Of a stretch of DNA of 64,000 bases, positions 47,972 to 58,832 are shown in pieces. The notes beneath the pieces were generated by a model, which was not told the DNA's origin, searched no databases, and saw only the letters and a program-made list of their open reading frames with translations. The stretch spans positions 541,869-605,868 of the forward strand of contig NZ_MUZV01000001.1 in NCBI RefSeq assembly GCF_002000025.1. The letters are read 5' to 3'. A program made the translations under genes and the position numbers. The DNA comes from Cognaticolwellia aestuarii (lineage in GTDB: Bacteria > Pseudomonadota > Gammaproteobacteria > Enterobacterales > Alteromonadaceae). How positions within the stretch are numbered: position 1 is the stretch's first letter; every line of letters starts with the position of its first letter.

Positions 47972-49483
47972 ATGACGATCACTTCAATGGAGACTTCATC
48001 AGCTCTGTATGCTGTGGTCGATTTAGGCTCTAATAGCTTCCATATGTTGATTACTCGACAGCTTGCCGATAGCGTGCAAGTTGTCGATAGAGTAAAACGC
48101 AAAGTACGCCTTGCTGCCGGCTTAGACTCCGATAATATTTTATCTGAGCAGGCTATGGCTAAAGGCTTAGAATGTTTAAGTTTCTTTGCTGAACGCCTAC
48201 AGGATATCCCCAAAAGCAATATTCGCATCGTCGCAACAGCCACATTAAGACTAGCAGAAAATAGAGCTGACTTTATTGCCCAAGCAGAACTTATTTTAGG
48301 CCATCGCATTAGCCTATTAAGTGGTATTGCTGAAGCTGAATATATCTATCTTGGTGTAGCACATACCAATTGCAGTGCCGATAAACGCTTGGTGTTGGAT
48401 ATTGGCGGCGCTAGCACAGAGTTAATTGTTGGACACGGTTTTACCATAAAGAAAGCACATAGCCTTAACATGGGCTGCGTCACTTTCAATCAGCAATATT
48501 TTCCGAAGGGTACACTTACGGCTGATAATTTTTCTCGCGCAATAGCAGCCGCAGAACAGATTATCAAAACAGTGAAAGCAGAGTTTTGTGATATTGGCTG
48601 GCAGTGTGTACTCGGCGGGTCTGGCACCATGCAAGCATTAGCCGAAATATTAATTTATCAACACAAACCAACAGTAATTTCATTAAACTTTTTGTACCAA
48701 GTACAAGCAGAGCTACAAACTTTTGATAACATAAGTTGTATCAGTTTAGCGGGATTATCATCAGAAAGAAGCCCTGTTATTGCCAGTGGATTAGCAATTT
48801 TAATTGCCTTGTTTAAGCAGTTTGCTATCGAGAAATTAACCCTCTCAAGTGGCGCATTGCGTGAAGGTTTGCTCTATGAAATGTTACCCGATAGCCACAC
48901 TATCAACATTCGTCAACGAACAATTAGCGCACTTTCTCAACGCTTTCATGTCGATCAACAACACGCACAAAGCATTAAACAGCAAGTCAGTATTATTTTT
49001 ACTCAGCTAAAAAACACTTGGGATTTGCCCAACGACAATGCCTTTGAAATATTACAGGCAAGCTGCGACTTACATGAAATTGGTTTATTGCTCGAATACA
49101 AATACCATCAAAGACATAGCGCTTATATTCTAAAGCATGCTGATTTAGCTGGTTTTAGTCAATCTGACCGTCAACTGCTTGTTGCTTTTGTAAGTTTGTA
49201 TAAAGGGGATATAAATCAAGCACTGATAAAACAGCAAGCATCAATAGGTGCTGATTACGCTATGAAGTTGCTGATTATCCTGCGCTTAGCCGTTATATTG
49301 TGCCGACGCCGCAAAGACGATAAATTACCGAGCTATCAAATAACAGCAAACGATAAAAGCCTGAACTTATGTTTACCACCAACGTGGCTAAAGCAACATG
49401 CACTGATTAGTGATGAGTTAAAGCAAGAAAATGTTCATCTCGTCCGCTTAGGTTATGCACTCAACATTAAATGTCAAAGTTAA
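47972..49483 (+). CDS. gppA: Exopolyphosphatase / guanosine pentaphosphatase
   Basis: A 503-residue Ppx/GppA ASKHA-fold enzyme that converts pppGpp to ppGpp and can degrade polyphosphate. The VVDLGSNSFHMLI motif, GEAEYIYLGV and VLDIGGASTELIVG loops are clear, and the C-terminal HD-like domain is present. It is in an operon with rhlB (three-base gap). Assigned to GppA rather than Ppx by its rhlB context; the biochemical difference is not visible in the sequence. Confidence 0.92.
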   Translation: MTITSMETSSALYAVVDLGSNSFHMLITRQLADSVQVVDRVKRKVRLAAGLDSDNILSEQAMAKGLECLSFFAERLQDIPKSNIRIVATATLRLAENRADFIAQAELILGHRISLLSGIAEAEYIYLGVAHTNCSADKRLVLDIGGASTELIVGHGFTIKKAHSLNMGCVTFNQQYFPKGTLTADNFSRAIAAAEQIIKTVKAEFCDIGWQCVLGGSGTMQALAEILIYQHKPTVISLNFLYQVQAELQTFDNISCISLAGLSSERSPVIASGLAILIALFKQFAIEKLTLSSGALREGLLYEMLPDSHTINIRQRTISALSQRFHVDQQHAQSIKQQVSIIFTQLKNTWDLPNDNAFEILQASCDLHEIGLLLEYKYHQRHSAYILKHADLAGFSQSDRQLLVAFVSLYKGDINQALIKQQASIGADYAMKLLIILRLAVILCRRRKDDKLPSYQITANDKSLNLCLPPTWLKQHALISDELKQENVHLVRLGYALNIKCQS

Positions 49484-49590
49484 TGCCATGAAAATAAGCT
49501 GAGTTTGAGCCAAGCAATACTAAGCTCTCAAAGTGATTATGCACCATACAAAGATTTAAAACAGTCTCATATTATTATCACTCATACAAT

Positions 49591-49616
49591 AAGGCCGCGC
49601 TATACAGCACGGCCTT
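49591..49616. terminator. Hairpin between gppA and hemB
   Basis: AAGGCCGCGC with GCACGGCCTT, a 10-base stem with one mismatch (G-U on the minus strand) around six bases. It lies between convergent gppA and hemB. A weak T run makes it a moderate terminator candidate only. Confidence 0.55.
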
Positions 49617-49663
49617 GCAACAATATTAATCTAGTGGGATGTGAATAACTATATTCGCTATTT

Positions 49664-50686
<1,023 letters not shown>

Positions 50687-50696
50687 CTATCATGGT

Positions 50697-52136
50697 TTAG
50701 GTTTCACTCAGCAAGCTTACTTGCACTTGATTTCGACCTGCTTGCTTAGCTTTATATAGTGCTTTATCTGCACTGGCGAAAATAATCTCAGGTGTCACAC
50801 CTTGCTCTTGTTGATAGGTTGCAACACCACAGCTTACTGTTAAATCAATAACAATATCATCATCAATAAATTGTTGTTTATTAGTACTTTGACAAATATC
50901 TTGCGCTAAAGCCAATGCACCTTGCGCGTCTGTTTCAGGCAGTATTAAACAAAACTCTTCACCACCATAACGACAGCCAACATCAGAACTTCGACGTAAT
51001 AAAGATTTAATTCTCTTAGCAACTTCTACTATGCACTTGTCACCAGTTAAGTGACCATAACTATCATTAACTAGCTTAAAATGGTCGATATCAATTAAAA
51101 TAATACTCAATGGCGTTAAATTTCGGCGACTACGTCTAAATTCTGCCAGAATTTTTTCATCGTAATAGCGGCGATTATAAAGCCCAGATAATTCGTCTAA
51201 GGTGTTCTTTTCTTTTAATGCTTGATTGACTGCCTCAAGCTCTTGCAAGGCAATATTTAATTCTAAGGTTCTTTCTTGTACCCGACTTTCCAATTGTTCT
51301 TGGCTTTCTTCTTGAAGTGCCAATAATTTTTGCTGTGCAAGCTCAGAGGCTTTTGCACTTGCTAAAACTTGTTGCTGAGCTAACCTTTCATCACGTAAGT
51401 GATAATAGTACTTACGGCCCATTAAATAGGTAACCATAATCGCCATCAGCCAAAAAGCTAACATATCAAGACCGTTAATTAATTGAGCAGAAAACTGCCA
51501 ATAATGCAGTAAATAATTAATAAAATTAAAGCTTAACGGGACTAAAAGCGTTAATGAAAATATCGTCGATAAGCGCTGCTCTTGAACCTGCCTAACGGCA
51601 TACAATAGTGCAATCAAACTCATACTAACTAAGATTTGTGTTAATAACCAAACACATGTTTGGGCAAAAAAATAAGCGAATGGTACAGCAAGCACCATAA
51701 AGAAAGATAAGCGTATCAGTAATTGATAAGATGTAGCTGCGAATTTTTTTAACGTGAAAAACTTGATAGTAAAAGCAAAAAGAATAAGGTGTGACAAGCA
51801 AGCAAGTAACAGCCCCTCAACTTTTAATATTTGAGGGTTTTCAGTGAATAAGGTTAGCAATGAAACGCCACCGCTCACCAAAATACCAAAAGATTTTATG
51901 GCAAAAAATATTGCCAAAATAACCATACTGTAACTACGTAGTGCACGCGCCCAAGCAAAACACATTAACGACAGAATTAAGCCACTACCAATAAATATTT
52001 GTTGAATATATGGCTGCATTGGTAAAACAATCTCAGCTTCAACGAATGCAACGCTGTGTTCACCATCAGCCTGCACAGTGATCGGCAAAACTAACACGAT
52101 CAAGCTCAAAGCGACAAGCCTAAATAAGCTACCCAT
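50697..52136 (-). CDS. Membrane diguanylate cyclase (7TM-type)
   Basis: About 479 residues with a signal-like start, several transmembrane helices through residue 255, a coiled-coil linker (QEQLESRVQERTLELN) and a GGDEF domain. The site is intact (RYGGEEF, 394-398 counted from the upstream GTG), preceded by RSSD at the correct five-residue spacing for the inhibitory I-site. So active, product-inhibited c-di-GMP synthesis is predicted. I chose ATG 52136, which overlaps tatD by eight bases; a GTG at 52145 is the alternative. Confidence 0.88.
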   Translation of the reverse strand: MGSLFRLVALSLIVLVLPITVQADGEHSVAFVEAEIVLPMQPYIQQIFIGSGLILSLMCFAWARALRSYSMVILAIFFAIKSFGILVSGGVSLLTLFTENPQILKVEGLLLACLSHLILFAFTIKFFTLKKFAATSYQLLIRLSFFMVLAVPFAYFFAQTCVWLLTQILVSMSLIALLYAVRQVQEQRLSTIFSLTLLVPLSFNFINYLLHYWQFSAQLINGLDMLAFWLMAIMVTYLMGRKYYYHLRDERLAQQQVLASAKASELAQQKLLALQEESQEQLESRVQERTLELNIALQELEAVNQALKEKNTLDELSGLYNRRYYDEKILAEFRRSRRNLTPLSIILIDIDHFKLVNDSYGHLTGDKCIVEVAKRIKSLLRRSSDVGCRYGGEEFCLILPETDAQGALALAQDICQSTNKQQFIDDDIVIDLTVSCGVATYQQEQGVTPEIIFASADKALYKAKQAGRNQVQVSLLSET

Positions 52137-52923
52137 TGTTAACACTTATATTAAATACTTTTGCGCTATTGTTAGTGGTTTGATTGATTAATTCGAGTTC
52201 ACTACAACCAAGTAATTCAGCTAACATCTTCACAACATAAGGTAAATAACTAGGTTCATTTCGACTACTTTTAGGTTTAGGGCGAATAGTGCGTGGCGTC
52301 AAATAAGGCGCGTCAGTTTCAATCATCAAGCGCTCAAGTGGAATTAACGGCACAATATCACGTAATGCCTGCCCACGGCGTTCGTCACAGACCCAACCTG
52401 TAATACCAATATACATTCCTGCGTCTAAACACTGCAGTAGTTCATTTTTATTGCCTGTAAAACAGTGAGAAACTAAAGCAGGGACTTTATCGAGATAAGG
52501 TTTTAAGATCTTAAACCAGGCTTGAAAAGCATCTCGCTGATGTAGAAAAAGCGGTAAATTCAACTGTTGTGCTAATTCAACTTGCCCTTGAAATACACGA
52601 GTCTGATTTTCTGCTGTCGAAAAGTTACGATTGAAATCTAAACCACATTCGCCAATCGCCCTAACACAATTATTTTCTGCTAACTGGTATAAGGTTTCAA
52701 GATAATCTTTATCGGCTTGATCTGCATCATGCGGGTGTATACCAGCGGTACAATATAAATAATTAGGATTTTGGCGGCACTGTAATATCGCCTGTTTGCT
52801 TTCTTCAATATTAGTACCTGTGACTAACATCGCACGAATATTCGCTTCTTTAGCCCGCGCCAAAACCTCGGCGCGATCTTTATCAAAACGTGAATTAGTT
52901 AAGTTAACCCCAACATCAATCAA
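52129..52923 (-). CDS. tatD: TatD-family metal-dependent DNase
   Basis: A 264-residue TIM-barrel hydrolase. The early metal ligands are altered, with VGVNLTNSRF where TatD paralogues have HxHL; GECGLDF, FLHQRDAF, SHCFTGN and METDAPYLTPR are present. TatD acts as a 3'-5' exonuclease in DNA repair and quality control; it is not part of the Tat translocase. It lies 20 bases after the hypothetical periplasmic gene and overlaps the GGDEF gene. Confidence 0.93.
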   Translation of the reverse strand: MIDVGVNLTNSRFDKDRAEVLARAKEANIRAMLVTGTNIEESKQAILQCRQNPNYLYCTAGIHPHDADQADKDYLETLYQLAENNCVRAIGECGLDFNRNFSTAENQTRVFQGQVELAQQLNLPLFLHQRDAFQAWFKILKPYLDKVPALVSHCFTGNKNELLQCLDAGMYIGITGWVCDERRGQALRDIVPLIPLERLMIETDAPYLTPRTIRPKPKSSRNEPSYLPYVVKMLAELLGCSELELINQTTNNSAKVFNISVNNG

Positions 52924-52943
52924 AGCTAAGCTACCCGTGCTTT

Positions 52944-53480
52944 TTATTTAAGACGTTTAACGCGAATTTCTTTATTTGAATCCGCCTTATTTTGTTTCAA
53001 AAATATTGAATCCATAAAGCCCTTTCTCAACACGACACTTTCACCCACTCTAACTTTTAGTCGACTACTATCCGTTTGTTTCCATTGTTGTCCGTTTTCA
53101 AAAGTGAATCGATATTTACCATAAGGATCTTTCTTTAAGCTAGCAATAACGAAAACTATTTCAGCGTCTTCATCAGATTTATTAGGCTTTTCTATATGTT
53201 CTAAACCAAAGTTAGCAACTTTATCCACAACAGGGCTAGGAGTTGGTGTAGGTCTCGGTGCAGCAACACTCGCTTTGGCTGTCGATACCGTTGTAGTCGA
53301 TTTTTCGATTGATATATTTGAGCTGGTCACTACGCTAGCTAATTTATCAAAGCAACTTAACCGCGCGGAGCTATTAGTGATTTTTGTACAATTGATCAAA
53401 CCATCGTTAAGTGACTCTGCTTGTGTCGTTAATGACAGCAAACCCAACATAATTAACGATATTATAGGTGTTTTTTTCAT
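52944..53480 (-). CDS. Periplasmic protein with a TagO/VasI-like cysteine motif
   Basis: A 178-residue exported protein (signal 1-21). The mature start has C31 and C43 in a CTKI...SARLSCFDKLA pattern similar to a motif of TagO-like type VI secretion accessory proteins and relatives. A Pro/Thr-rich linker (RPTPTPSP) follows, then a beta-rich domain (YRFTFENGQQWKQTDSSRLKV). Its insertion between tatC and tatD suggests a conserved operon, not a type VI system: none is in sight. Function unknown. Confidence 0.72.
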   Translation of the reverse strand: MKKTPIISLIMLGLLSLTTQAESLNDGLINCTKITNSSARLSCFDKLASVVTSSNISIEKSTTTVSTAKASVAAPRPTPTPSPVVDKVANFGLEHIEKPNKSDEDAEIVFVIASLKKDPYGKYRFTFENGQQWKQTDSSRLKVRVGESVVLRKGFMDSIFLKQNKADSNKEIRVKRLK

Positions 53481-54241
53481 TATTGTTCTTCCTTTGGTTC
53501 TGATTCTTCATCTTCATCGGCTCGGTAATAAAGCGATGCGATAATAATGCCTAATTCAAATAACAGTAACATAGGTACTGCCAGCATGGTTTGAGAAATA
53601 ATATCAGGCGGTGTTAATAGCATCCCCACAACAAATGCAGCAACCACAATATAAGGACGTTTAGCGCGTAAACTGTCTGGGCTAGTAACCCCTGTCCAAC
53701 ACATTAATATAATCGCAATTGGGATCTCAAAAGCGACACCAAAAGCAAAGAACAATTTTAAAACAAAATCTAAATAGCTGCTGATGTCTGTCGCAATAGT
53801 TACACCATCGGGTGCTACCGAAGAAAAGAAGGCAAATACCACCGGAAATACCACATAGTACGCAAAAGCAATACCGGCATAAAAAAGTACTGTGCTACCA
53901 AACATTAGTGGCGCAATTAAACGCTTTTCATTCTTATATAAACCTGGGGCAATAAACGACCACAATTGATACAAAATATAAGGCATCGCAACAAAGATAG
54001 AGATAACAATTGTGAGTTTAAAGGGTGTAAAAAAAGGTGATGCTACATCAGTAGCAATCATTTGCGTATCCGCTGGCATAACGGTCAGCAGGGGTTGTGC
54101 CACATATTGATAAATATCTTGAGTAAAATAGACCAATGAACAAAAAACAACTAACACGCCTAATACCGCATGTAATAATCGTGTTCTCAGTTCCAACAAA
54201 TGATCAAATAAGGTGTAATTTTGCTTAACTGTTGAACTCAT
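53480..54241 (-). CDS. tatC: Sec-independent translocase TatC
   Basis: A 253-residue inner-membrane protein with six predicted transmembrane helices; it recognises twin-arginine signal peptides. [10 protein letters not shown] at the N-terminus, SPFFTPFKL and [19 protein letters not shown] are present. It overlaps tatB by four bases (ATGA) and the following gene by one base. Confidence 0.96.
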   Translation of the reverse strand: MSSTVKQNYTLFDHLLELRTRLLHAVLGVLVVFCSLVYFTQDIYQYVAQPLLTVMPADTQMIATDVASPFFTPFKLTIVISIFVAMPYILYQLWSFIAPGLYKNEKRLIAPLMFGSTVLFYAGIAFAYYVVFPVVFAFFSSVAPDGVTIATDISSYLDFVLKLFFAFGVAFEIPIAIILMCWTGVTSPDSLRAKRPYIVVAAFVVGMLLTPPDIISQTMLAVPMLLLFELGIIIASLYYRADEDEESEPKEEQ

Positions 54242-54606
54242 TTACCCTGCTTTTCATTTTGATTATCAGCGAGCTGTGCAACTGTCTCTGCTGAGTCAGT
54301 TGTTTTTTCAGCGCTTTGATATGGTTTATTTACCATTTCAGCGGCTTCTTTTAATGATTGTACTGAAGCAGCAACTTCCGGCGACAAGTCTTTCATACCT
54401 GTCTGCTCGGCTTTTTTTAAATTTGCATGCAGCTCTTGGATACGCAGTTCTTCGGTAAGTTCATTTTTGACTCCCTCACTAAAGCTGCGAATACTACTTA
54501 TCCAGTTTCGCACGGTACGAATCGCTACAGGCAATCGTTCAGGACCTAAAACGACTAGGCCAATAATAGCGATTAAAAGTAGTTCCCAAAAACCAATATC
54601 AAACAT
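54238..54606 (-). CDS. tatB: Sec-independent translocase TatB
   Basis: A 122-residue protein with one N-terminal helix ([26 protein letters not shown]) and an amphipathic cytosolic helix, plus a Gln/Glu-rich tail. GPERLP is the TatB hallmark. It forms the receptor complex with TatC. It shares one base with the tatA stop. Confidence 0.95.
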   Translation of the reverse strand: MFDIGFWELLLIAIIGLVVLGPERLPVAIRTVRNWISSIRSFSEGVKNELTEELRIQELHANLKKAEQTGMKDLSPEVAASVQSLKEAAEMVNKPYQSAEKTTDSAETVAQLADNQNEKQGK

Positions 54607-54842
54607 TAGGCTTGATCTTTTTCTTTTTCAGCAACTTTACTCTGCTCTACTGATTTATCCGTTAAGCTATCATCGCTAGCTGAATCGGCTTCTTTTTTTG
54701 CTGTTTCATCTGTTACCGCACTTTTAAAACCCTTAACTGCAGAACCCAGATCAGAGCCCAAATTACGGAGTTTTTTCGTACCAAACAACAACACAATAAT
54801 CACTGCGACAATTAATAATTGCCAAATACCTATACCGCCCAT
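54606..54842 (-). CDS. tatA: Sec-independent translocase TatA
   Basis: A 78-residue protein with the short membrane helix [21 protein letters not shown], followed by the [14 protein letters not shown] amphipathic helix and a charged tail. TatA oligomers form the transport pathway. First gene in tatABC on the minus strand, divergent from the gene at 54907. Confidence 0.95.
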   Translation of the reverse strand: MGGIGIWQLLIVAVIIVLLFGTKKLRNLGSDLGSAVKGFKSAVTDETAKKEADSASDDSLTDKSVEQSKVAEKEKDQA

Positions 54843-54906
54843 AAAAATCCCCTATAATTTAATTGATTTCATTATAAAGTTTATAGAAAAAAAATCACCA
54901 ACTGAT

Positions 54907-55914
54907 ATGCTAAATAATGAGGTAAAACAAATTTTGATAAAAATGTATTGTAAAAATAAGTGTTATTGGCGTATTTGCCTAGTGTTCTTTTACTTTGCAT
55001 TCGCAAATTCAGCTCAAGCTTACACGTCACAAGAAGCAAAACAAACCGCTGAAGAAAAAGATGATCACTGGATGCAGGGATTGCATGAAACAGTTTCCAA
55101 TTCCGTTTATCAATCTGCGCAATGGTTTGATAGTTTTTTTATCGCAGATGGCAGTGAACAGCAAAGCCCAAAAACCACAGCAAAAATTCGTTTTGCTTGG
55201 CTGCCAAAAAGTCGCGATTGGAGTGAAGTTAAACCCCGCTTTCGAGTGCGGGTTAAATTACCGCACCTGCAAGATAAGGTCAGTGTTGTATTATCAGACG
55301 AAGATGACGAAGAGCTGAATAATTTACCACTCGAGTCTGCCAACACGAATTCTAAAACCGAAGATGAAAAGTTTTCTTTGGCCCTTAACTACACCGAAGA
55401 TAAAAGCGACAGCCGCTTAATGAATTATCGTTTAGGTATTTCCGGTGGTGACATTTTTGTAAGAGCAAAGCACAAACGCCGCTTTGATATCAGTGAACAG
55501 CAAAGCTTTTTATTCGAGCCATCACTATATTATTACTTAGACGAGGGTTTAGCTGCCAAATTATTATTGGAGTATGATTATCAATTAGATCATAAATCTC
55601 TATTTCGAGTTAATTATAGTATTCGAGGCTCGGCAGAGTTTAGCGGCATACGCTGGAAACACGGTTTTTATAAACTTAATCAAATCAATCACACAACCGC
55701 AACAGTATTAAGCTTTCAAGCTGAAGGCGAGCGTAATGGTGCACGAGGTTTCGTTGTTGATAAATACACCTTAGGCTATCGTTATCGTTTCAACGCCTTG
55801 CGAGAGTGGCTATTTTTTGAAATAGAACCTTTTCTTGAATTTCCAGAGCAAGAAAACTATCACACAACACCGGGCATCGCCTTTCGCGTTGAAGGTTTCT
55901 TCCATAAAGGGTAA
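54907..55914 (+). CDS. Uncharacterised exported protein, possibly a beta-barrel
   Basis: A 335-residue protein with a signal-like N-terminus (ATG 54907, or 54943 which starts at MYCKNK) and cleavage near NSAQA. The mature part is rich in alternating aromatic and polar residues in strand-like runs (LLLEYDYQLDHKSLFRVNYS, TLGYRYRF), and the last residues are strand-like, so an outer-membrane beta-barrel is plausible. No family recognised. It is divergent from tatA and convergent with the GAF-GGDEF-EAL gene. Confidence 0.7.
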   Translation: MLNNEVKQILIKMYCKNKCYWRICLVFFYFAFANSAQAYTSQEAKQTAEEKDDHWMQGLHETVSNSVYQSAQWFDSFFIADGSEQQSPKTTAKIRFAWLPKSRDWSEVKPRFRVRVKLPHLQDKVSVVLSDEDDEELNNLPLESANTNSKTEDEKFSLALNYTEDKSDSRLMNYRLGISGGDIFVRAKHKRRFDISEQQSFLFEPSLYYYLDEGLAAKLLLEYDYQLDHKSLFRVNYSIRGSAEFSGIRWKHGFYKLNQINHTTATVLSFQAEGERNGARGFVVDKYTLGYRYRFNALREWLFFEIEPFLEFPEQENYHTTPGIAFRVEGFFHKG

Positions 55915-55930
55915 CGCTATCGAGCCAACG

Positions 55931-58549
55931 TTATGCTCGATACATCTCTATCACATTATCTGCTATTTTAGCCTTAACTATTTTTGCAGGTCGGCTAATA
56001 TGATAGCCTTGACCAAATTCACAACCAACATGCTGTAACTTTTGAAGCATAGCTTCAGACTCAATACCTTCTGCCACTAATCGATAGCCAAAGTTTGTTC
56101 CCAATTCATGCAAGGCTTTAACTAATGACAAATTTTTCTCATTATGATTTAAGCTACGCACAAAGCTTCGATCGAGTTTAATAAACTCAAACGGATAACT
56201 ATGTAAAAAGTTAAAAGATGATAAACCCGCACCATAATCATCTAATGCCAATTTGACACCAAATTCCTTCAGTTTTCGTAGGCCTTTCAAAGCTAATTCA
56301 GTATGTCGGGCGAAAGCCGATTCATTAAACTCTAAAATCAGCCGCTCAGGTTCAATAGTGTTAACGCTAATTAAATTAATTAATTTTGCCAATTGATTCG
56401 CTTGGGTTAAATGTCGACCAGATAAATTAACCCCAATATAGGTATGTTTATATTCTTCTGACTGCTTCCAAAGCTTTAATTGTAGACAAACCTCTTCAAT
56501 GACCCAGGTTTCAATCTCTAAAATCATACCGGTTTCTTCGGCCATAAAAAGAAACTCACTCGGGGTCAGCAAACCTTTTGTTGGATGTTGCCAACGTAAC
56601 AGTACTTCAAAGCCAAGCGCTTTTGTTGAATTCAAATCTGAAATTTTCTGATAATGTAATTCAAACTGTTTACTTTGTATTGCTTGCCTTAATTCTTGCT
56701 CAAGTGTCATGCTAGCGATAAGTTGCTCACGCATACTGTCATCAAAAAACACATAACGGCCTCGTCCTAAACTTTTAGCCTGATACATTGCAGCATCAGC
56801 ATCACGCAATATTTCGTTAGCGTCTTTGTAACTGACTCGGCTTTGAGCGATGCCGATACTGGCATTAGAGTACAAAGTATGACCATCAAGTTCAAAAGGT
56901 TGCGCAATTGAGTCAATAATACGAGAGGTAATTTCCTCAACATCTTCCAATGATTGTAATGAATCTAAAAGTACAACGAACTCATCACCACCCAGCCTGG
57001 CTAAAATATCATTATCACGCACACAAGCGCGTAGACGCTTAGATATTTCAATTAAGAATTGATCTCCAGCATGATGGCCTAGGGTGTCATTAATCATCTT
57101 AAAACGATCTAAATCAATGAACAAAACGGCAAACCGTTGATTGGGATGTCGCTTTAAATGCCGAATGGAATAAGTTAAGCGATCGGCAAACATGGCTCTA
57201 TTAGGTAATTGAGTTAACGCATCGTGATGCGCTTCATGATATAGGCGAGCTTCCGCTTTTCGACGCTCTTCAATTTGCATGCGTAAGTTCAAGTTGGTTG
57301 CTTGTAGCTCTTGAGTACGCTTATTGATCATTTTCTCAAGTGCTTCGTGGCTTTGCAGTGCTCGTTGTTGCGCTCTTTGTCGTAAAATCTCAACAGAAAT
57401 ATGATGACTCACGTAACGCATCAGCTCAAGATCTTTACTCTGATAAGCTAACTCATCTTGATAATGCTGTATCGCGATAACACCAAAAACTTCTCCCTGA
57501 TCAGATAAAGGGGCTGCTAACCAAGCTTTAGGTAATTGACGTTCTGGATAATACTGCGTAAAAGCAGACTTTGTAACTTCACCTTGAGACGCTAAAGTGT
57601 AGACCATTCTGTCACTCAACAAGATCGGTTTTGCTTTTTTGATAGCTAACTCTGACAAACCATTACTAAGCTTTCGGGTTTCGGGTTGCGGTAACTGTTC
57701 ATCACAGTGATAAGGAAATTCCAATTCAGTTTTATCATCTGATAATAAGGCAATATAAAAATTCTTAGCAGGCAATAACTTATTGATCTCTTGGTGTAAA
57801 GCTTGATAGAAATTTTCAATAGCTTGTGATTTTGCCGTTAACTCCGAAATATTCAGTAATACTCGATGAGTTTTAACCGCTAATTGCCGCTCAACAATTT
57901 CACGTTGTAATTGCTGGTTTGTTTGAGTCAGTTTTAACGTGCGCTGACGAATACTCGATTCTAATAATTCTCGACTTCGTACGCGATCTATTGCAGTTAC
58001 TAGGTGCTCAGCAATAAATTCTAATATTTGGCAGTCTCGCTCAGAAAAATAAAGCTTTTCATCATAACTTTGTAAAGCAATAACACCAATAACTTGTTTG
58101 CCCCGTTTTAACGGTACACCAAGCCAATCAACACATTCTGAGCCATATAAAATAATTTCATTTGCTTTAGCTAAAGCCATACGTTGTTTTTCTGAGCAGT
58201 GCATTGGTTGTTGACGCAATAACACTAAACCGGTCAGGCTTTTTCGCCAGTTAGCTAAATCAACGTGCTCGCGTAAACGCATTTCTACTGGATTATGACA
58301 GTAGGCCAATTGTAACTCATCCGAGCTATTGAGCAGCGCAATATGAAAGCTATCAGTAACCATTAAAGTTTTAATTACCGATTCAAGCGCATGATAAAAT
58401 GCATCCATATCGGTCACAGCACTGGCTAATTCAGACAGTTGCAGTAAACCAGATTGCATGCTTTTAAGTTGACGATATTTTTTCAGTAGCGATTTTAATT
58501 TGGGGTGTTGCCGTATCGCATGAATATTTTCCTTCGCCTTCGGTTCCAT
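55931..58549 (-). CDS. GAF-GAF-GGDEF-EAL bifunctional c-di-GMP protein
   Basis: An 872-residue cytosolic protein: two GAF-like domains (about 35-195 and 225-390), a coiled-coil linker, GGDEF (440-600) and EAL (615-860). The cyclase site is RLGGDEF (519-524) with RDND five residues before it, an intact I-site. The EAL motif is EVL (648-650), but the other catalytic residues (N708, DDYGAG at 770-775, K791, E827, Q847) are present, so phosphodiesterase activity is probable. Which activity dominates cannot be told from sequence. No partner gene adjacent. Confidence 0.9.
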   Translation of the reverse strand: MEPKAKENIHAIRQHPKLKSLLKKYRQLKSMQSGLLQLSELASAVTDMDAFYHALESVIKTLMVTDSFHIALLNSSDELQLAYCHNPVEMRLREHVDLANWRKSLTGLVLLRQQPMHCSEKQRMALAKANEIILYGSECVDWLGVPLKRGKQVIGVIALQSYDEKLYFSERDCQILEFIAEHLVTAIDRVRSRELLESSIRQRTLKLTQTNQQLQREIVERQLAVKTHRVLLNISELTAKSQAIENFYQALHQEINKLLPAKNFYIALLSDDKTELEFPYHCDEQLPQPETRKLSNGLSELAIKKAKPILLSDRMVYTLASQGEVTKSAFTQYYPERQLPKAWLAAPLSDQGEVFGVIAIQHYQDELAYQSKDLELMRYVSHHISVEILRQRAQQRALQSHEALEKMINKRTQELQATNLNLRMQIEERRKAEARLYHEAHHDALTQLPNRAMFADRLTYSIRHLKRHPNQRFAVLFIDLDRFKMINDTLGHHAGDQFLIEISKRLRACVRDNDILARLGGDEFVVLLDSLQSLEDVEEITSRIIDSIAQPFELDGHTLYSNASIGIAQSRVSYKDANEILRDADAAMYQAKSLGRGRYVFFDDSMREQLIASMTLEQELRQAIQSKQFELHYQKISDLNSTKALGFEVLLRWQHPTKGLLTPSEFLFMAEETGMILEIETWVIEEVCLQLKLWKQSEEYKHTYIGVNLSGRHLTQANQLAKLINLISVNTIEPERLILEFNESAFARHTELALKGLRKLKEFGVKLALDDYGAGLSSFNFLHSYPFEFIKLDRSFVRSLNHNEKNLSLVKALHELGTNFGYRLVAEGIESEAMLQKLQHVGCEFGQGYHISRPAKIVKAKIADNVIEMYRA

Positions 58550-58790
58550 GATGGAAATTCCATTTATTATTATTATTAGTATTATTTTTGTACGGCTAGT
58601 CTAACAAAATATAATTTTTTGGCTAGACCTTATTCAAGGTCATTGTCTATATTTTACACAATAAAAAAATACTGTCAGAACAATACCCATACACTCGCTG
58701 TCTCAATGTAATGGCTCACGAGAGATCAAAGTGCTTTTTTCATTCTATTAACTGAGCTTATAAAGCGAATCAAAACAAATTTTATTGATA

Positions 58791-58818
58791 AAAAAACCGG
58801 CAAAAGCCGGTTTTTTTT
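58791..58818 (-). terminator. rpoH terminator
   Basis: AAAAAACCGGC-aaaa-GCCGGTTTTTTTT, symmetrical with T runs at both ends, 14 bases after the rpoH stop. The remaining 58550-58790 stretch has no gene that I can support. Confidence 0.9.
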
Positions 58819-58832
58819 GAAAAGTAACAATA

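Noticed and set aside
52944..53480. Type VI secretion component
   Set aside because: Only a short cysteine motif is shared and no type VI genes are present in the window.
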